NCBI GenBank assembly: GCA_025965895.1
Contig: JAOPWC010000205.1
Location: 1-64,000, forward strand
DNA length: 64,000 bases
Source of the DNA: Mycobacterium sp.
GTDB taxonomy: Bacteria > Actinomycetota > Actinomycetes > Mycobacteriales > Mycobacteriaceae
Reading direction: 5' to 3'
The number at the start of each line of letters is the position of its first letter. Within the stretch, counting starts at the first letter, position 1. Shown here one piece after another: positions 51,372 to 59,741 of this stretch. The position numbers were made by a program, and so were the translations under genes. The notes below the pieces were generated by a model. It ran no database searches. It saw only the letters and a program-made list of their open reading frames with translations, and was not told where the DNA came from.

Positions 51372-51669
51372 TCATATCGGGACGCCGTACTCTGTCGACG
51401 CGACGCGCAGCGCGCCGGGTCGCTGGTCGGTCGGCAGTGGGTCGACGAGGATGAAGCCGCAACCGATCGCGCGCGCCGCCGTCGGCCTCCTCGCTGTCGC
51501 CGATCATCACGGCCTCCGCTGCGGGGACGCCGAGCCGCGACAGCGCGGCCAGGAAGATCACCCCGTCCACAGCGCTGTCGTCGCCGTGCATGCCCGCGAA
51601 CCAGCTCTCGTCTTCGTCCAGCCGGAACAAGGTGCCGGAGTAGTCGAACATCACCGCCCGCGTCGTCAC
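51372..51669 (-). pseudogene. HAD hydrolase with internal deletion and frameshift
   Basis: The start MTTRAVMFDYSGTLFRL is HAD motif I. After residue ~32 the sequence jumps to VDGVIFLAALSRLGVP and VMIGDSEEADGGA (motif IV), so the middle ~100 residues with motifs II and III are missing. Near 51480 the frame shifts; the other frame gives the normal ending IGCGFILVDPLPTD and stops at TGA 51372. Without the middle it cannot be a working phosphatase. A HAD gene beside menB is expected in related species. Confidence 0.8.
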
Positions 51670-51730
51670 GTCATCATCGTGTCATGGACTCACAGGTGTT
51701 GATTTCCGCTAAAGCGGTTATGTGTCATCA

Positions 51731-52438
51731 ATGACGGTGATGACGCAGGCGGTGGTCGTGGTTCCGGCGCACAACGAATTCGCGGCCTTACCCCGCTGCC
51801 TCAACTCGGTATTGGCGGCCGCCACGGATGCGCCGGTGCCGGCGCTGGTGGTTACCGTGCTCGACGCCTGCGATGACGCCAGCGCGAGCCTTTCCGGACG
51901 GTTCGGACCCGACGTCGTGTTCCTCGAAGTCGGGGAGCGAAACGTCGGCGCCGCTCGTGCAGCCGGATTCCGCTTCGCGCGTTCGCTTCTGAAAAGTCCG
52001 GACGAGAAGACCTGGTACGCCTCGACGGACGCCGACACTCGGGTCGGCGCCCACTGGCTGGTCGCCCAACTCAACCGCGACGCCGACATGGTCCTCGGCG
52101 TCGTGCATGTTGATCAGTGGCGGCATCACCCGGACGCGGTGGCTGACCGCTACGAGGAGATTTACGAAACGGACGAGCCGGGTCACCGGCACATCCACGG
52201 CGCGAATATGGGCTGTCGCGCCGACATGTACTGGCAGGTGGGCGGATTTCACGACCTGGCAACCGGAGAAGATGTCGATCTGGTGGAAAGGTTCGAGGCC
52301 GCGGGCTGGCGGATCCACTGGGACGACGAGCTGTCGGTGGCAACGTCGGATCGCCGCAGCGGGCGGGTGGCGGGCGGCTTCGCCGATCACCTCAACGAAC
52401 TGTCGCGGGAGGTCGCGTCGGACGAAGAGGCGTCGTGA
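51731..52438 (+). CDS. Family 2 glycosyltransferase (first gene of a Nod-like operon)
   Basis: 235 residues, GT-A fold: VVVVPAHNEFAALPRCLNSV, metal site YASTDADTRVGAHWL, acceptor side HGANMGCRADMYWQVGGF and GEDVDLVERFEAAGW. No membrane helix. ATG 51731, ATG 51740 or GTG 51722 are possible starts. It overlaps the next gene by 4 nt (GTGA). It leads a run of four genes each overlapping the next, so the products very probably act in one pathway. Confidence 0.86.
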   Translation: MTVMTQAVVVVPAHNEFAALPRCLNSVLAAATDAPVPALVVTVLDACDDASASLSGRFGPDVVFLEVGERNVGAARAAGFRFARSLLKSPDEKTWYASTDADTRVGAHWLVAQLNRDADMVLGVVHVDQWRHHPDAVADRYEEIYETDEPGHRHIHGANMGCRADMYWQVGGFHDLATGEDVDLVERFEAAGWRIHWDDELSVATSDRRSGRVAGGFADHLNELSREVASDEEAS

Positions 52439-53385
52439 CGGCCGGCCTGGTGAACCGCTGGCTGTCGACCGGCGAACTGGACGTTCCGCTGCCCGGAAGC
52501 GGCGCCACCGCGGGGCGGTGGCGCCGGCTTTCCCGGCTCGCCGAAATCGACGTTGTCGCCGGGCGACTGGCCGAGGCGCACACCGACGCGGTGGCGATCT
52601 TGGCGGAACTCAACGGACCCGCGCCCGAACCCGATGTGCTGTGGGGTGTTTGGGCCGCCGAAGCGCCGGACACGACCGTGACCGCCCATGCCCGCGGCCA
52701 CCGGATCGCGCTCGCCGGAACCAAGGCGTGGTGTTCGGGCGCCGGCATCTGCAAAGCGGCGTTGGTGACCGCCCGACTCGATGACGGACGACGCGCGTTG
52801 TTCGCGGTGGACCTGGGCGACGAGCGCGTCCGACCGCTGGAGCCGACCTGGCGCAATCCCGGCATGGCCGACAGCGATACACGGGCAGTCCAGTTCAGCG
52901 ATGCGCCCGCGATTCCGGTCGGGCGCCCGGGTGACTACCTGGAGCGGCCGGGCTTCTGGTTCGGCGCGATAGGGGTCGCCGCATGCTGGCTGGGGGCAGC
53001 CCGGGCCGTCGCCGCGCCGCTGTATCAGCACGTGGCCCGCGGCGTCCCCGACCCGCACGCCCTGGCCCACCTCGGCGCCGTTGACGCCGCGTTGACGGCG
53101 GCCGAGGCCACGCTCGCGGCGGCGGCGGCCTACGTCGACGGTGATCCGCGCAACCAGTCGGGCCTGGCGGAGTTGACCGCGCGGCGGGCGCGCGCGGTGG
53201 TCGAGACCGCCGCGGACGAGGCGATCGTGCGCACCGGCCGGGCCCTCGGGCCTGGCCCGCTGTGCATGGACGGCGGCCATGCCCGCCGGGTGGCCGATCT
53301 GACCGTGTACCTCCGGCAAAGTCATGCGGAGCGCGACCTCGAATCGCTCGGCATGCAGGCGGCGGTGAACTGTGACCCCCGTTGA
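52435..53385 (+). CDS. Acyl-CoA dehydrogenase-like flavoprotein
   Basis: 316 residues, shorter than the usual ~380. It matches the middle and C-terminal domains (KAWCSGAGICKAALVTAR, VQFSDAPAIPVGRPGDYLER, then a helical part with RRARAVVETAADEAIVRTGR). The N-terminal helical domain is reduced, and the usual catalytic Glu cannot be placed with confidence. It may oxidise an acyl or sugar-bound substrate, or act as a flavin-dependent enzyme of another kind. Overlaps the deacetylase gene by 14 nt. Confidence 0.78.
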   Translation: MTAGLVNRWLSTGELDVPLPGSGATAGRWRRLSRLAEIDVVAGRLAEAHTDAVAILAELNGPAPEPDVLWGVWAAEAPDTTVTAHARGHRIALAGTKAWCSGAGICKAALVTARLDDGRRALFAVDLGDERVRPLEPTWRNPGMADSDTRAVQFSDAPAIPVGRPGDYLERPGFWFGAIGVAACWLGAARAVAAPLYQHVARGVPDPHALAHLGAVDAALTAAEATLAAAAAYVDGDPRNQSGLAELTARRARAVVETAADEAIVRTGRALGPGPLCMDGGHARRVADLTVYLRQSHAERDLESLGMQAAVNCDPR

Positions 53386-54109
53386 CATCGATGTGTCGAC
53401 CGGGGGCACGCCGGCCGAGGCGTGGCTCGCCGGACTGCCGGAGCTGCCGCTGGTGGACGTCGAGGCGTGCCCGGCGTTGGTGATCGTCGCCCCACATCCC
53501 GACGACGAGACGCTGGGGTTGGGTGCCACCGCGGCGATGCTCGCCAGTCGCGGCGTCGCAGTGCAGGTGGTGTCGGTGTCTGATGGCGGCGCGGCGTATC
53601 CGGGCCTGGACGCCGACGATTGCGCCCGACTGCAAGCCGTCCGCCGTTCGGAGGTTAGCCAGGCCGCTGCGATTCTGGGCGTGGCCGAACCGCTGTTCGT
53701 CGGACTGCCCGACGGCGAACTCGACCGGCACGAGGCCGCACTGGCCGATGTGCTGACCGGCGTTCTCGCCGACCATCCCACCGGAGCCTGGTGCGCGGCG
53801 ACCTGGCGGGGGGACGGGCATCCCGATCATGAGGCGGTGGGCCGCGCCGCGGCGACCGCGGCGCGTAACACCGGCGCGGTGTTAGCCGAGTACCCAGTAT
53901 GGATGTGGCATTGGGCGATGCCGGCCGACCCGGCGGTGCCGTGGCGGCGCGCCCGCCGGGTGCCGTTGCCGGACTCGGCGGTCACGGCCAAAGGCGAAGC
54001 GGCGCAGTGCTTCCGGAGCCAGCTGGCGCCACCTCCCGGGCAGCCGGCGGTGCTCCCGCCGCGCATGGTACAGCGCTCGCTCGCCGTGGGGGAGGTGGTC
54101 TTCCTCTGA
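53372..54109 (+). CDS. PIG-L family N-acetyl-sugar deacetylase
   Basis: 245 residues. The zinc-binding signature is VAPHPDDETLGLGATAAML near residue 38 and the second His motif is GDGHPDHEAVGRAA near residue 152. PIG-L/LmbE enzymes remove N-acetyl groups from GlcNAc-type substrates, as MshB does in mycothiol synthesis. Third gene of the coupled operon; its stop overlaps the methyltransferase start (CTGA). Confidence 0.9.
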   Translation: MTPVDIDVSTGGTPAEAWLAGLPELPLVDVEACPALVIVAPHPDDETLGLGATAAMLASRGVAVQVVSVSDGGAAYPGLDADDCARLQAVRRSEVSQAAAILGVAEPLFVGLPDGELDRHEAALADVLTGVLADHPTGAWCAATWRGDGHPDHEAVGRAAATAARNTGAVLAEYPVWMWHWAMPADPAVPWRRARRVPLPDSAVTAKGEAAQCFRSQLAPPPGQPAVLPPRMVQRSLAVGEVVFL

Positions 54110-54735
54110 GCGCGCGACTGCCCGACGCCTACTTCGATCAGATGTACTCCCACGCGAGCGATCCGTGGGATCTGGCCGCGCGGTGGTACGAACGGCGCAA
54201 GTACTCGATCACGCTGTCGATGCTTCCCTATCGGCGTTACCGGCACGCCTTCGAGCCCGGCTGCTCGGTCGGAGTGCTGACCGAGCTGCTGACTCAACGC
54301 TGCGATCGGGTGACCGCGACCGACGTGGCGCAGGCAGCGCTGGACGGTGCCTGCCGGCGATTGCGGGCCGGTGGGCGACGCGAGCAGGCGACCCTGCTGC
54401 GCCGGTCCCTGGATGAGCCATGGCCGCCGGGGCCGTTCGACCTCGTCGTGCTGTCCGAAGTCGGCTACTACCTGCAGCCCGACGCGCTACGGGCAGTGCT
54501 GGATCGCGAAATCCCGCAACTGGTCGCCGGCGCCACGGTCGTCGCCGCCCACTGGCGCCACCGTGTCGACGATTACCCGATGACGGGTGACCACGCCAAC
54601 GACATCATCGCGACGACGCCGGGGCTGTATCTGATCGGCAGTTACCGCGACGGCGATGTCGCGATCGAGGTGTTCGACACCGGCAGCGGCGCGTCGGTGG
54701 CCGCGCGCAACGGAGTTCCGGGCGCTCGTCGGTAG
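54106..54735 (+). CDS. NodS-like SAM-dependent methyltransferase
   Basis: 209 residues beginning LSARLPDAYFDQMYSHASDPWDLAARWYERRKY and close to the NodS family, which N-methylates a deacetylated sugar in Nod factors. The SAM site is FEPGCSVGVLTELLTQRCDR with TATDVAQAALDGA. The start appears to be CTG 54106, overlapping the deacetylase stop; no ATG, GTG or TTG precedes the conserved beginning. ATG 54142 is possible but would remove conserved residues. Confidence 0.82.
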   Translation: MSARLPDAYFDQMYSHASDPWDLAARWYERRKYSITLSMLPYRRYRHAFEPGCSVGVLTELLTQRCDRVTATDVAQAALDGACRRLRAGGRREQATLLRRSLDEPWPPGPFDLVVLSEVGYYLQPDALRAVLDREIPQLVAGATVVAAHWRHRVDDYPMTGDHANDIIATTPGLYLIGSYRDGDVAIEVFDTGSGASVAARNGVPGARR

Positions 54736-54745
54736 CCTGTGCCGC

Positions 54746-55141
54746 ATGACGACATGGACGCAGCTGATGCTCACTGTCGATCGGGTGATCACCGCACCGC
54801 CCGAAGCGGTGTGGGATGTATTGACCGACGTCGAAACCTGGCCTGAGTGGGGTCCGACAATCAGCCGCGCGGAGGTCGACGCGGCCGACACGAGGATCAG
54901 GTACGGCTCGACGGGCCGCGTGTACACCCCTGTCGGGGTGGCGCTGCCGTTCGTGATCTCCGAGTTCGACCCCGGCCGGCACTGGGCGTGGACCGTGGCG
55001 GGTGTCCCCGCGACACGGCACCGCGTGGACGCCGTGGCGGGCGGGGCGCGGGTGAGTTTCGAGGTGCCGTGGTGGGGGTCTGCGTATCTGCCGGTCTGCT
55101 CGATCGCGTTGCGGCGGATCCAGCGGCTGGTCGGGCGCTAG
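54746..55141 (+). CDS. SRPBCC (START-like) family protein
   Basis: 131 residues: LTVDRVITAPPEAVWDVLTD, WPEWGPTISRAEVD, then VISEFDPGRHWAWTVAGVPA and a C-terminal helix. This is the polyketide cyclase/START-like hydrophobic ligand fold. ATG 54746 lies 10 nt behind the methyltransferase, so it may belong to the same operon. Ligand unknown. Confidence 0.85.
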   Translation: MTTWTQLMLTVDRVITAPPEAVWDVLTDVETWPEWGPTISRAEVDAADTRIRYGSTGRVYTPVGVALPFVISEFDPGRHWAWTVAGVPATRHRVDAVAGGARVSFEVPWWGSAYLPVCSIALRRIQRLVGR

Positions 55142-56370
55142 CGGGTGCGGGCGCGAGAGGCCTTGTCCAGCAATACGTCTCGTTCGCGCTCATTGCCGGT
55201 GAGCGCCGCGGCGGCTTCGAACTCGGCGGCGGCCTCGGCGTGCCGTCCCAGCTGTGCGAGCAACTCGCCGCGAACACTGGGCCGTAGATAGGAACCGTCG
55301 AGTCCGTGGATCGCGTCGACGATCTGCAGCGCCGCGGCCGGTCCCGAGGCCTTCGACACCGCGACGGCCCGGTTCACCTCGACGACCGGCGACGGCGCCA
55401 GCTGCCCCAGCGCCTCATAGAGCCGCACGACCCGGGGCCAGTCGGTGTCTTCGGCCGACGGCGCGGTCGCGTGGCACGCCGCCAGAGCCGCCTGCAGCGC
55501 GTAGTAGCCCCGGCCGTTGGCCAGCGCGTCGGCACGCGCCAGCGCGGCCACGCCGCGCTGAATCTGCGCGCGATCCCACCTGGTGCGGTCCTGGTCCGGC
55601 AGGAGCACCGGCGTGCCGTCGGGGGCGGTCCGCGCCGCGAACCGCGACGACTGCAACTCCATCAGCGCGACGAGCCCGTGCACTTCGGGCTCGTCGCTGA
55701 CAAGCGCGGCCAGGATTCGGCCCAGCCTCAACGCTTCCGCGCACAGCTCGTCGCGAATCCAGCGCTGGCCGAACGACGCCGAGTAGCCCTCGTTGTAGAC
55801 GAGGTAGATGACGCCGAGCACGGCCGACAGTCGCTGCGGGTACTCGTCTCGTGGCGGCACCTCGAACGCCACGTTCGCGGCGGCCAGCGCTTTCTTCGCG
55901 CGCACGATGCGCTGGGCGACAGTCGGCGTAGGCACCAGGAACGCCCGCGAGATCTCCTCGGTGGTCAGCCCACCGACCACCTTGAGCGTCAGAGCGATGC
56001 GGGCCTCCGGGGACATCACCGGGTGGGTGGCGACGAAGATCAGCCGCAGCACGTCGTCGTCGATGCGGTCGGGGTCCCACCTCAGCTCGGTGTCGGTTTC
56101 CAGGTCGCGTGCCATCGCCGCATAGCGGGTGTCCAGCCGATCCAGGCGGCGCCAGTGGTCGATCGCCTTGCGCTTGGCGACCGTCGTCAGCCACGCCGCG
56201 GGGTTGCGCGGCACGCCCTGTGACGGCCACTGAATCAGCGCGTCGACGACCGCCTCCTGCGCCAGGTCTTCGGCAAGCCCGACGTCGCCCACGGTGCGGG
56301 TCAGCGTCGCGACGATCTTGGCGGCCTCCATCCGCCACACCGCATCTACGGTCCCCCGCACGACACCCAT
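55138..56370 (-). CDS. ECF42-like RNA polymerase sigma factor with C-terminal extension
   Basis: 410 residues. Sigma-2 (VGLAEDLAQEAVVDALIQWP, AAWLTTVAKRKAIDHWRR) and sigma-4 (IALTLKVVGGLTTEEISRAF, TVAQRIVRAKKALA) form the first ~185 residues. The rest is a DUF6596/TPR-like extension that in ECF42 proteins replaces an anti-sigma factor (YLVYNEGYSASFG, then helical repeats). Members of this group are usually next to DGPF/YCII genes; one lies at 59.2-59.6 kb on the same strand. ATG 56370; the longer open frame upstream is unsupported. Confidence 0.88.
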   Translation of the reverse strand: MGVVRGTVDAVWRMEAAKIVATLTRTVGDVGLAEDLAQEAVVDALIQWPSQGVPRNPAAWLTTVAKRKAIDHWRRLDRLDTRYAAMARDLETDTELRWDPDRIDDDVLRLIFVATHPVMSPEARIALTLKVVGGLTTEEISRAFLVPTPTVAQRIVRAKKALAAANVAFEVPPRDEYPQRLSAVLGVIYLVYNEGYSASFGQRWIRDELCAEALRLGRILAALVSDEPEVHGLVALMELQSSRFAARTAPDGTPVLLPDQDRTRWDRAQIQRGVAALARADALANGRGYYALQAALAACHATAPSAEDTDWPRVVRLYEALGQLAPSPVVEVNRAVAVSKASGPAAALQIVDAIHGLDGSYLRPSVRGELLAQLGRHAEAAAEFEAAAALTGNERERDVLLDKASRARTR

Positions 56371-56452
56371 TGTGCTGGCCGTGACGGCAAGTCGGCCGAC
56401 CAACCCCCCGGGGGAGGTGTTTGAGCGACGAAACTCGGCGCAGGCCGTCGCG

Positions 56453-56803
56453 TCAGTGAAGCCGCAGTTGCCAATCGGGGGGCACGCGTCCCGCCGGTCC
56501 GGGCACCGGCTGATCCAGCGGATGATGTTCGGGGGGCGCAAGCCGGGGGCCGTCGTAGAACCCGCCGTCCCGGTAGTCGTAGAACCAATGTTCTCCGGGT
56601 TCGTAACTGGCGATCACCGGATGCGGGGTGGCTTCGGCGTGGCGGGTGGCGTGCTGGCCGGGCGACTGGTCGCAGCAGCCGATGTGGCCGCACTTGGCGC
56701 ACCGGCGTAAGTGAAACCACCATCCACGTTGTCGCTCGCACTCCACACATCCGGGACTGCTGGGTGGGACAGTGGTGTCGATCGCTGGGTCTACGCTCGT
56801 CAT
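56453..56803 (-). CDS. UBP-type zinc finger protein
   Basis: 116 residues. CVECERQRGWWFHLRRCAKC, GHIGCCD, then HATRHAEATPHPVIAS provide the Cys/His ligands of the ZnF-UBP fold that in eukaryotes binds the ubiquitin C-terminus. Bacterial members are short and of unknown function. ATG 56803. It is upstream of the sigma factor gene on the same strand, 82 nt apart, and may be cotranscribed. Confidence 0.88.
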   Translation of the reverse strand: MTSVDPAIDTTVPPSSPGCVECERQRGWWFHLRRCAKCGHIGCCDQSPGQHATRHAEATPHPVIASYEPGEHWFYDYRDGGFYDGPRLAPPEHHPLDQPVPGPAGRVPPDWQLRLH

Positions 56804-56957
56804 GTTCACCACTGTGGCAACTCCCGGCCGGTGGCGGCATGATCCCATCGAGTCGACAGTGCCGACACCGATTCGTCCTCTCAGCACCACACCTCAGCAC
56901 CACACCGAAGCGGGCTAACCCTTCGTCGGCTTCCGGTGGCAGCGTAGGCCCGGCGGC

Positions 56958-57473
56958 CTAACCGCCGTTCACCATTCCGCGGCATTGCACCGCGTCGGCG
57001 AGACGTCGTTCGTCGATGACCTGAGCTTGTGCGCCGGCCGAGGCGACGATGAACCGCGACGGGGGAATCTCGGTGTCGAACCCGCTCGACGCGATGAACC
57101 ACAGCGAAATGCCCAAGCCTGACCGGAGCGTGTGCGGGCGGGGCAGGCTGAACGTGTTCTGCGATGTGATGTCGGTGCGGAATTCGCCCTCTCGATGCAG
57201 GTCGTTGAATTCGTGCACCTTCGTCGAGCCGTCGTAGATGTGCACCGATCGCAGCGAGCCCGCCTCGGCGTGGAACCTGACGTAGACCTCGCGGATGTCC
57301 ACCCCTGCTGATTCGGCGGGCACTGCGATAGGAATGGGCAGGTGAAACCAGCTGTCTTTCCCGGGCAGCACCGACACGTCGGCGCCCCACCCGTAGCGCC
57401 CGTCCTCGAAGACGTGCTCGTAGGTTTCGGTGACCAGAGATGTGCCGTGTACCCAGAAGATTGACTCGGACAT
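56958..57473 (-). CDS. DUF6623-like beta-sandwich protein
   Basis: 171 residues beginning MSESIFWVHGTSL, with WGADVSVLPGKDSWFHLPIP, YVRFHAEAGSLRSVHIYDGS and LRSGLGISLWFIASS. No signal peptide and no membrane segment. It resembles proteins I associate with DUF6623; the role is unknown. ATG 57473 is chosen over a longer form. It follows fadD8 on the same strand by 57 nt. Confidence 0.7.
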   Translation of the reverse strand: MSESIFWVHGTSLVTETYEHVFEDGRYGWGADVSVLPGKDSWFHLPIPIAVPAESAGVDIREVYVRFHAEAGSLRSVHIYDGSTKVHEFNDLHREGEFRTDITSQNTFSLPRPHTLRSGLGISLWFIASSGFDTEIPPSRFIVASAGAQAQVIDERRLADAVQCRGMVNGG

Positions 57474-57530
57474 GGGCTCAGTGTTTTCGAGCCCCGCCCC
57501 GGCGAGCACGAGTAGTCGACTACCTGTGTT

Positions 57531-59165
57531 TCAGCCGACCGCGCGGGTGGCGCCCTGCCAGAATTTTGCGCGGACGGCTTTCTTGTCCGGCTTTCCCAGC
57601 GCCGTGACCGGCAGCGAGTCGACGACGATCACCCGCTTCGGCGACTGCACTGACCCCTTGCGGTCCTTGACCGCGGACTGGATCTCGGCGGTCATGGTCG
57701 CGATCGCGTCGTCGTCATCCGGCGCGTCGGGCCGCAACACCACGACCGCCGTCACCGCCTCGCCCCACTTCTCGTCCGGCGTTCCGATCACGCAGACCTG
57801 CGCGACCGCGGAGTGTTCGGCGATGACGTCCTCGACCTCCCGGGGAAACACGTTGAAGCCGCCGCTGACGATCATGTCCTTGACCCGGTCGACGATGTAC
57901 CAGAACCCATCCTCGTCCTCACGCGCCATGTCACCGGTGTGCAGCCAGCCGTCCTTGAACGTCTCGGCGGTCGCGTCGGGCAGCTTCCAGTAGCCGCCGG
58001 CCAAAAGCGGCCCGCTGACGCAGATTTCGCCGACCTCGCCCTGCGGTGCAGGCTTACCGTCGTCACCGAGCAGCGCCGTGCGGGCGAACAACGTCGGTCG
58101 CCCGCACGACGTCAGACGCGTCTCGTCGTGATCGTCTTTGGCCAGGTAGGTGATCACCATCGGCGCCTCGGACTGCCCGTAGTACTGGGCGAAGATCGGG
58201 CCGAACCGCTCGATCGCCTCGGCCAGCCGCACCGGGTTGATCGCTGAGGCGCCGTAGTACACGGTCTCCAGCGACGACAGATCACGCGTCCGCGAGTCGG
58301 GGTGGTCCATCAGTGCATACAGCATCGACGGCACCAGCATCGTCGCGGTAATTCGTTGCTCTTCAATGATTCTCAACACCTCGGCGGGGTCGAACTTGCC
58401 GAGTACGATCATCTCGCCGCCCTTGATGAGGGTCGGGGTGAAGAACGCCGCGCCGGCGTGCGACAGCGGCGTGCACATCAAGAACCGCGGGTGCTGCGGC
58501 CATTCCCACTCGGAGAGCTGAATCGTCGTCATCGTCGTCATCGTCTCGGCGGTGACGATCACACCCTTCGGCTTGCCGGTGGTCCCGCCGGTGTAGGTGA
58601 GCCCGGTGATGTGGTGGGGCGGCAGGTCGGCGGCCATCAGCGGCCGTGGCTCGTACTTCGCGGCCGCCGCGGTCAAATCCAGCGCGATGTGCGACAACCC
58701 GGCGGGCACCGGTCCGATCGTCAGCACCTGCTTGAGCGAGTCCACCCGCTCGAGCAGGCCCAGCGCCCGCTCGACGAACATCGGGTTCGGGTCGATGATC
58801 AGCGACGAGATTCCGGCGTCGGCCAGTACGTAGGCGTGGTCGTCCAACGACCCCAGCGGATGCAGCGCGGTGCGGCGGTATCCCTGCGTCTGGCCGGCGC
58901 CGACGATCATCAGCACCTCCGGGCGGTTCAGCGACAGCAGGCCGACGGCCGACTCGGTGCCGGCGCCGAGCGCCTCGAAAGCCTGGATGTACTGGCTGAT
59001 CCGATCGGCCAGCTGACCGCCGGTCAGCGTGGTGTCGCCGAGGAACAGCACCGGCTTGTCCTTGTGGCGCTTCAGCGCGCCGGCCAACAGGTGGCCCATG
59101 TGGGCGGGATTGCGCAGCAGCCCGTCCGATGAGCGTTCGCGCGAAGAGGCAACTACCTGAGTCAT
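57531..59165 (-). CDS. fadD8: Fatty-acid--CoA ligase FadD8
   Basis: 544 residues, adenylate-forming ligase. ATP motif TGLTYTGGTTGKPKGVIV near residue 185, QYYGQSEAPM near 310, GWLHTGDMAREDEDGFW near 410 and the C-terminal Lys in TALGKPDKKAVRAKFW. It activates a carboxylic acid as CoA thioester; chain length cannot be told. ATG 59165 gives MTQVVASSRERSSD; an extension upstream is unsupported. Rv0551c homologue by position. Confidence 0.93.
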   Translation of the reverse strand: MTQVVASSRERSSDGLLRNPAHMGHLLAGALKRHKDKPVLFLGDTTLTGGQLADRISQYIQAFEALGAGTESAVGLLSLNRPEVLMIVGAGQTQGYRRTALHPLGSLDDHAYVLADAGISSLIIDPNPMFVERALGLLERVDSLKQVLTIGPVPAGLSHIALDLTAAAAKYEPRPLMAADLPPHHITGLTYTGGTTGKPKGVIVTAETMTTMTTIQLSEWEWPQHPRFLMCTPLSHAGAAFFTPTLIKGGEMIVLGKFDPAEVLRIIEEQRITATMLVPSMLYALMDHPDSRTRDLSSLETVYYGASAINPVRLAEAIERFGPIFAQYYGQSEAPMVITYLAKDDHDETRLTSCGRPTLFARTALLGDDGKPAPQGEVGEICVSGPLLAGGYWKLPDATAETFKDGWLHTGDMAREDEDGFWYIVDRVKDMIVSGGFNVFPREVEDVIAEHSAVAQVCVIGTPDEKWGEAVTAVVVLRPDAPDDDDAIATMTAEIQSAVKDRKGSVQSPKRVIVVDSLPVTALGKPDKKAVRAKFWQGATRAVG

Positions 59166-59217
59166 GCCGCTAAGACTAGAACGTGTTCCAGAACGAGCTG
59201 CTGCGCTCCCCGAAACT

Positions 59218-59640
59218 TCACTTCTTTTTGGCCTCTGCCTCCTCGCGCCACTTGATCTCCTTCTGGACCCATTCGTTGTCCTGCGGGAAGTCCGCGGCAT
59301 CGGTGACTCGGCGCACCTCGAGCTTGACGCCGGGCCCGAGCGGGGCTTTCACGGCCCACTGCTCGGCCTCTTCCCTGGACGAGACGCCCAGGATCCAGAA
59401 GCCGTTGAACAGCTCTTTGGCCTCGGTGTACGGGCCGTCGGTGACGACCGGCGGCTCCGAGCCGAAGTCGACGACGAACCCTTCCTCCGGGGGCGCCAGA
59501 CCCTCGCCCGCGAGCAGCACACCGGCCTTGATCAACTCCTCGTTGTAGCGGCCCATCGCGGCGATGACCTCGTTGAAGTCGACGTTCTCCATCGCTTTCT
59601 CGGCCTTCGGGCTCGACCGCATGATCAGCATGTAACGCAT
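59218..59640 (-). CDS. DGPF/YCII domain protein
   Basis: 140 residues. MRYMLIMRSSPKAE, an ALAPPEEG-type middle and the family signature VTDGPYTEAKELFNGFWIL. DGPF proteins are the usual partners of ECF42 sigma factors, and such a sigma gene lies 2.8 kb downstream on the same strand. ATG 59640 follows AAGGAG with good spacing. The Lys-rich C-terminus (EAEAKKK) is unusual for the GC-rich setting. Enzyme activity is not known. Confidence 0.9.
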   Translation of the reverse strand: MRYMLIMRSSPKAEKAMENVDFNEVIAAMGRYNEELIKAGVLLAGEGLAPPEEGFVVDFGSEPPVVTDGPYTEAKELFNGFWILGVSSREEAEQWAVKAPLGPGVKLEVRRVTDAADFPQDNEWVQKEIKWREEAEAKKK

Positions 59641-59741
59641 TGGTGTCTCCTTCTGTCTGATGGTGAAGGGGCCCGTCCATCGTGCCCTCGTTGACACGTC
59701 GAACGGCAGTCGCCCGATTCGACACAGGGATAGCATCAGGC

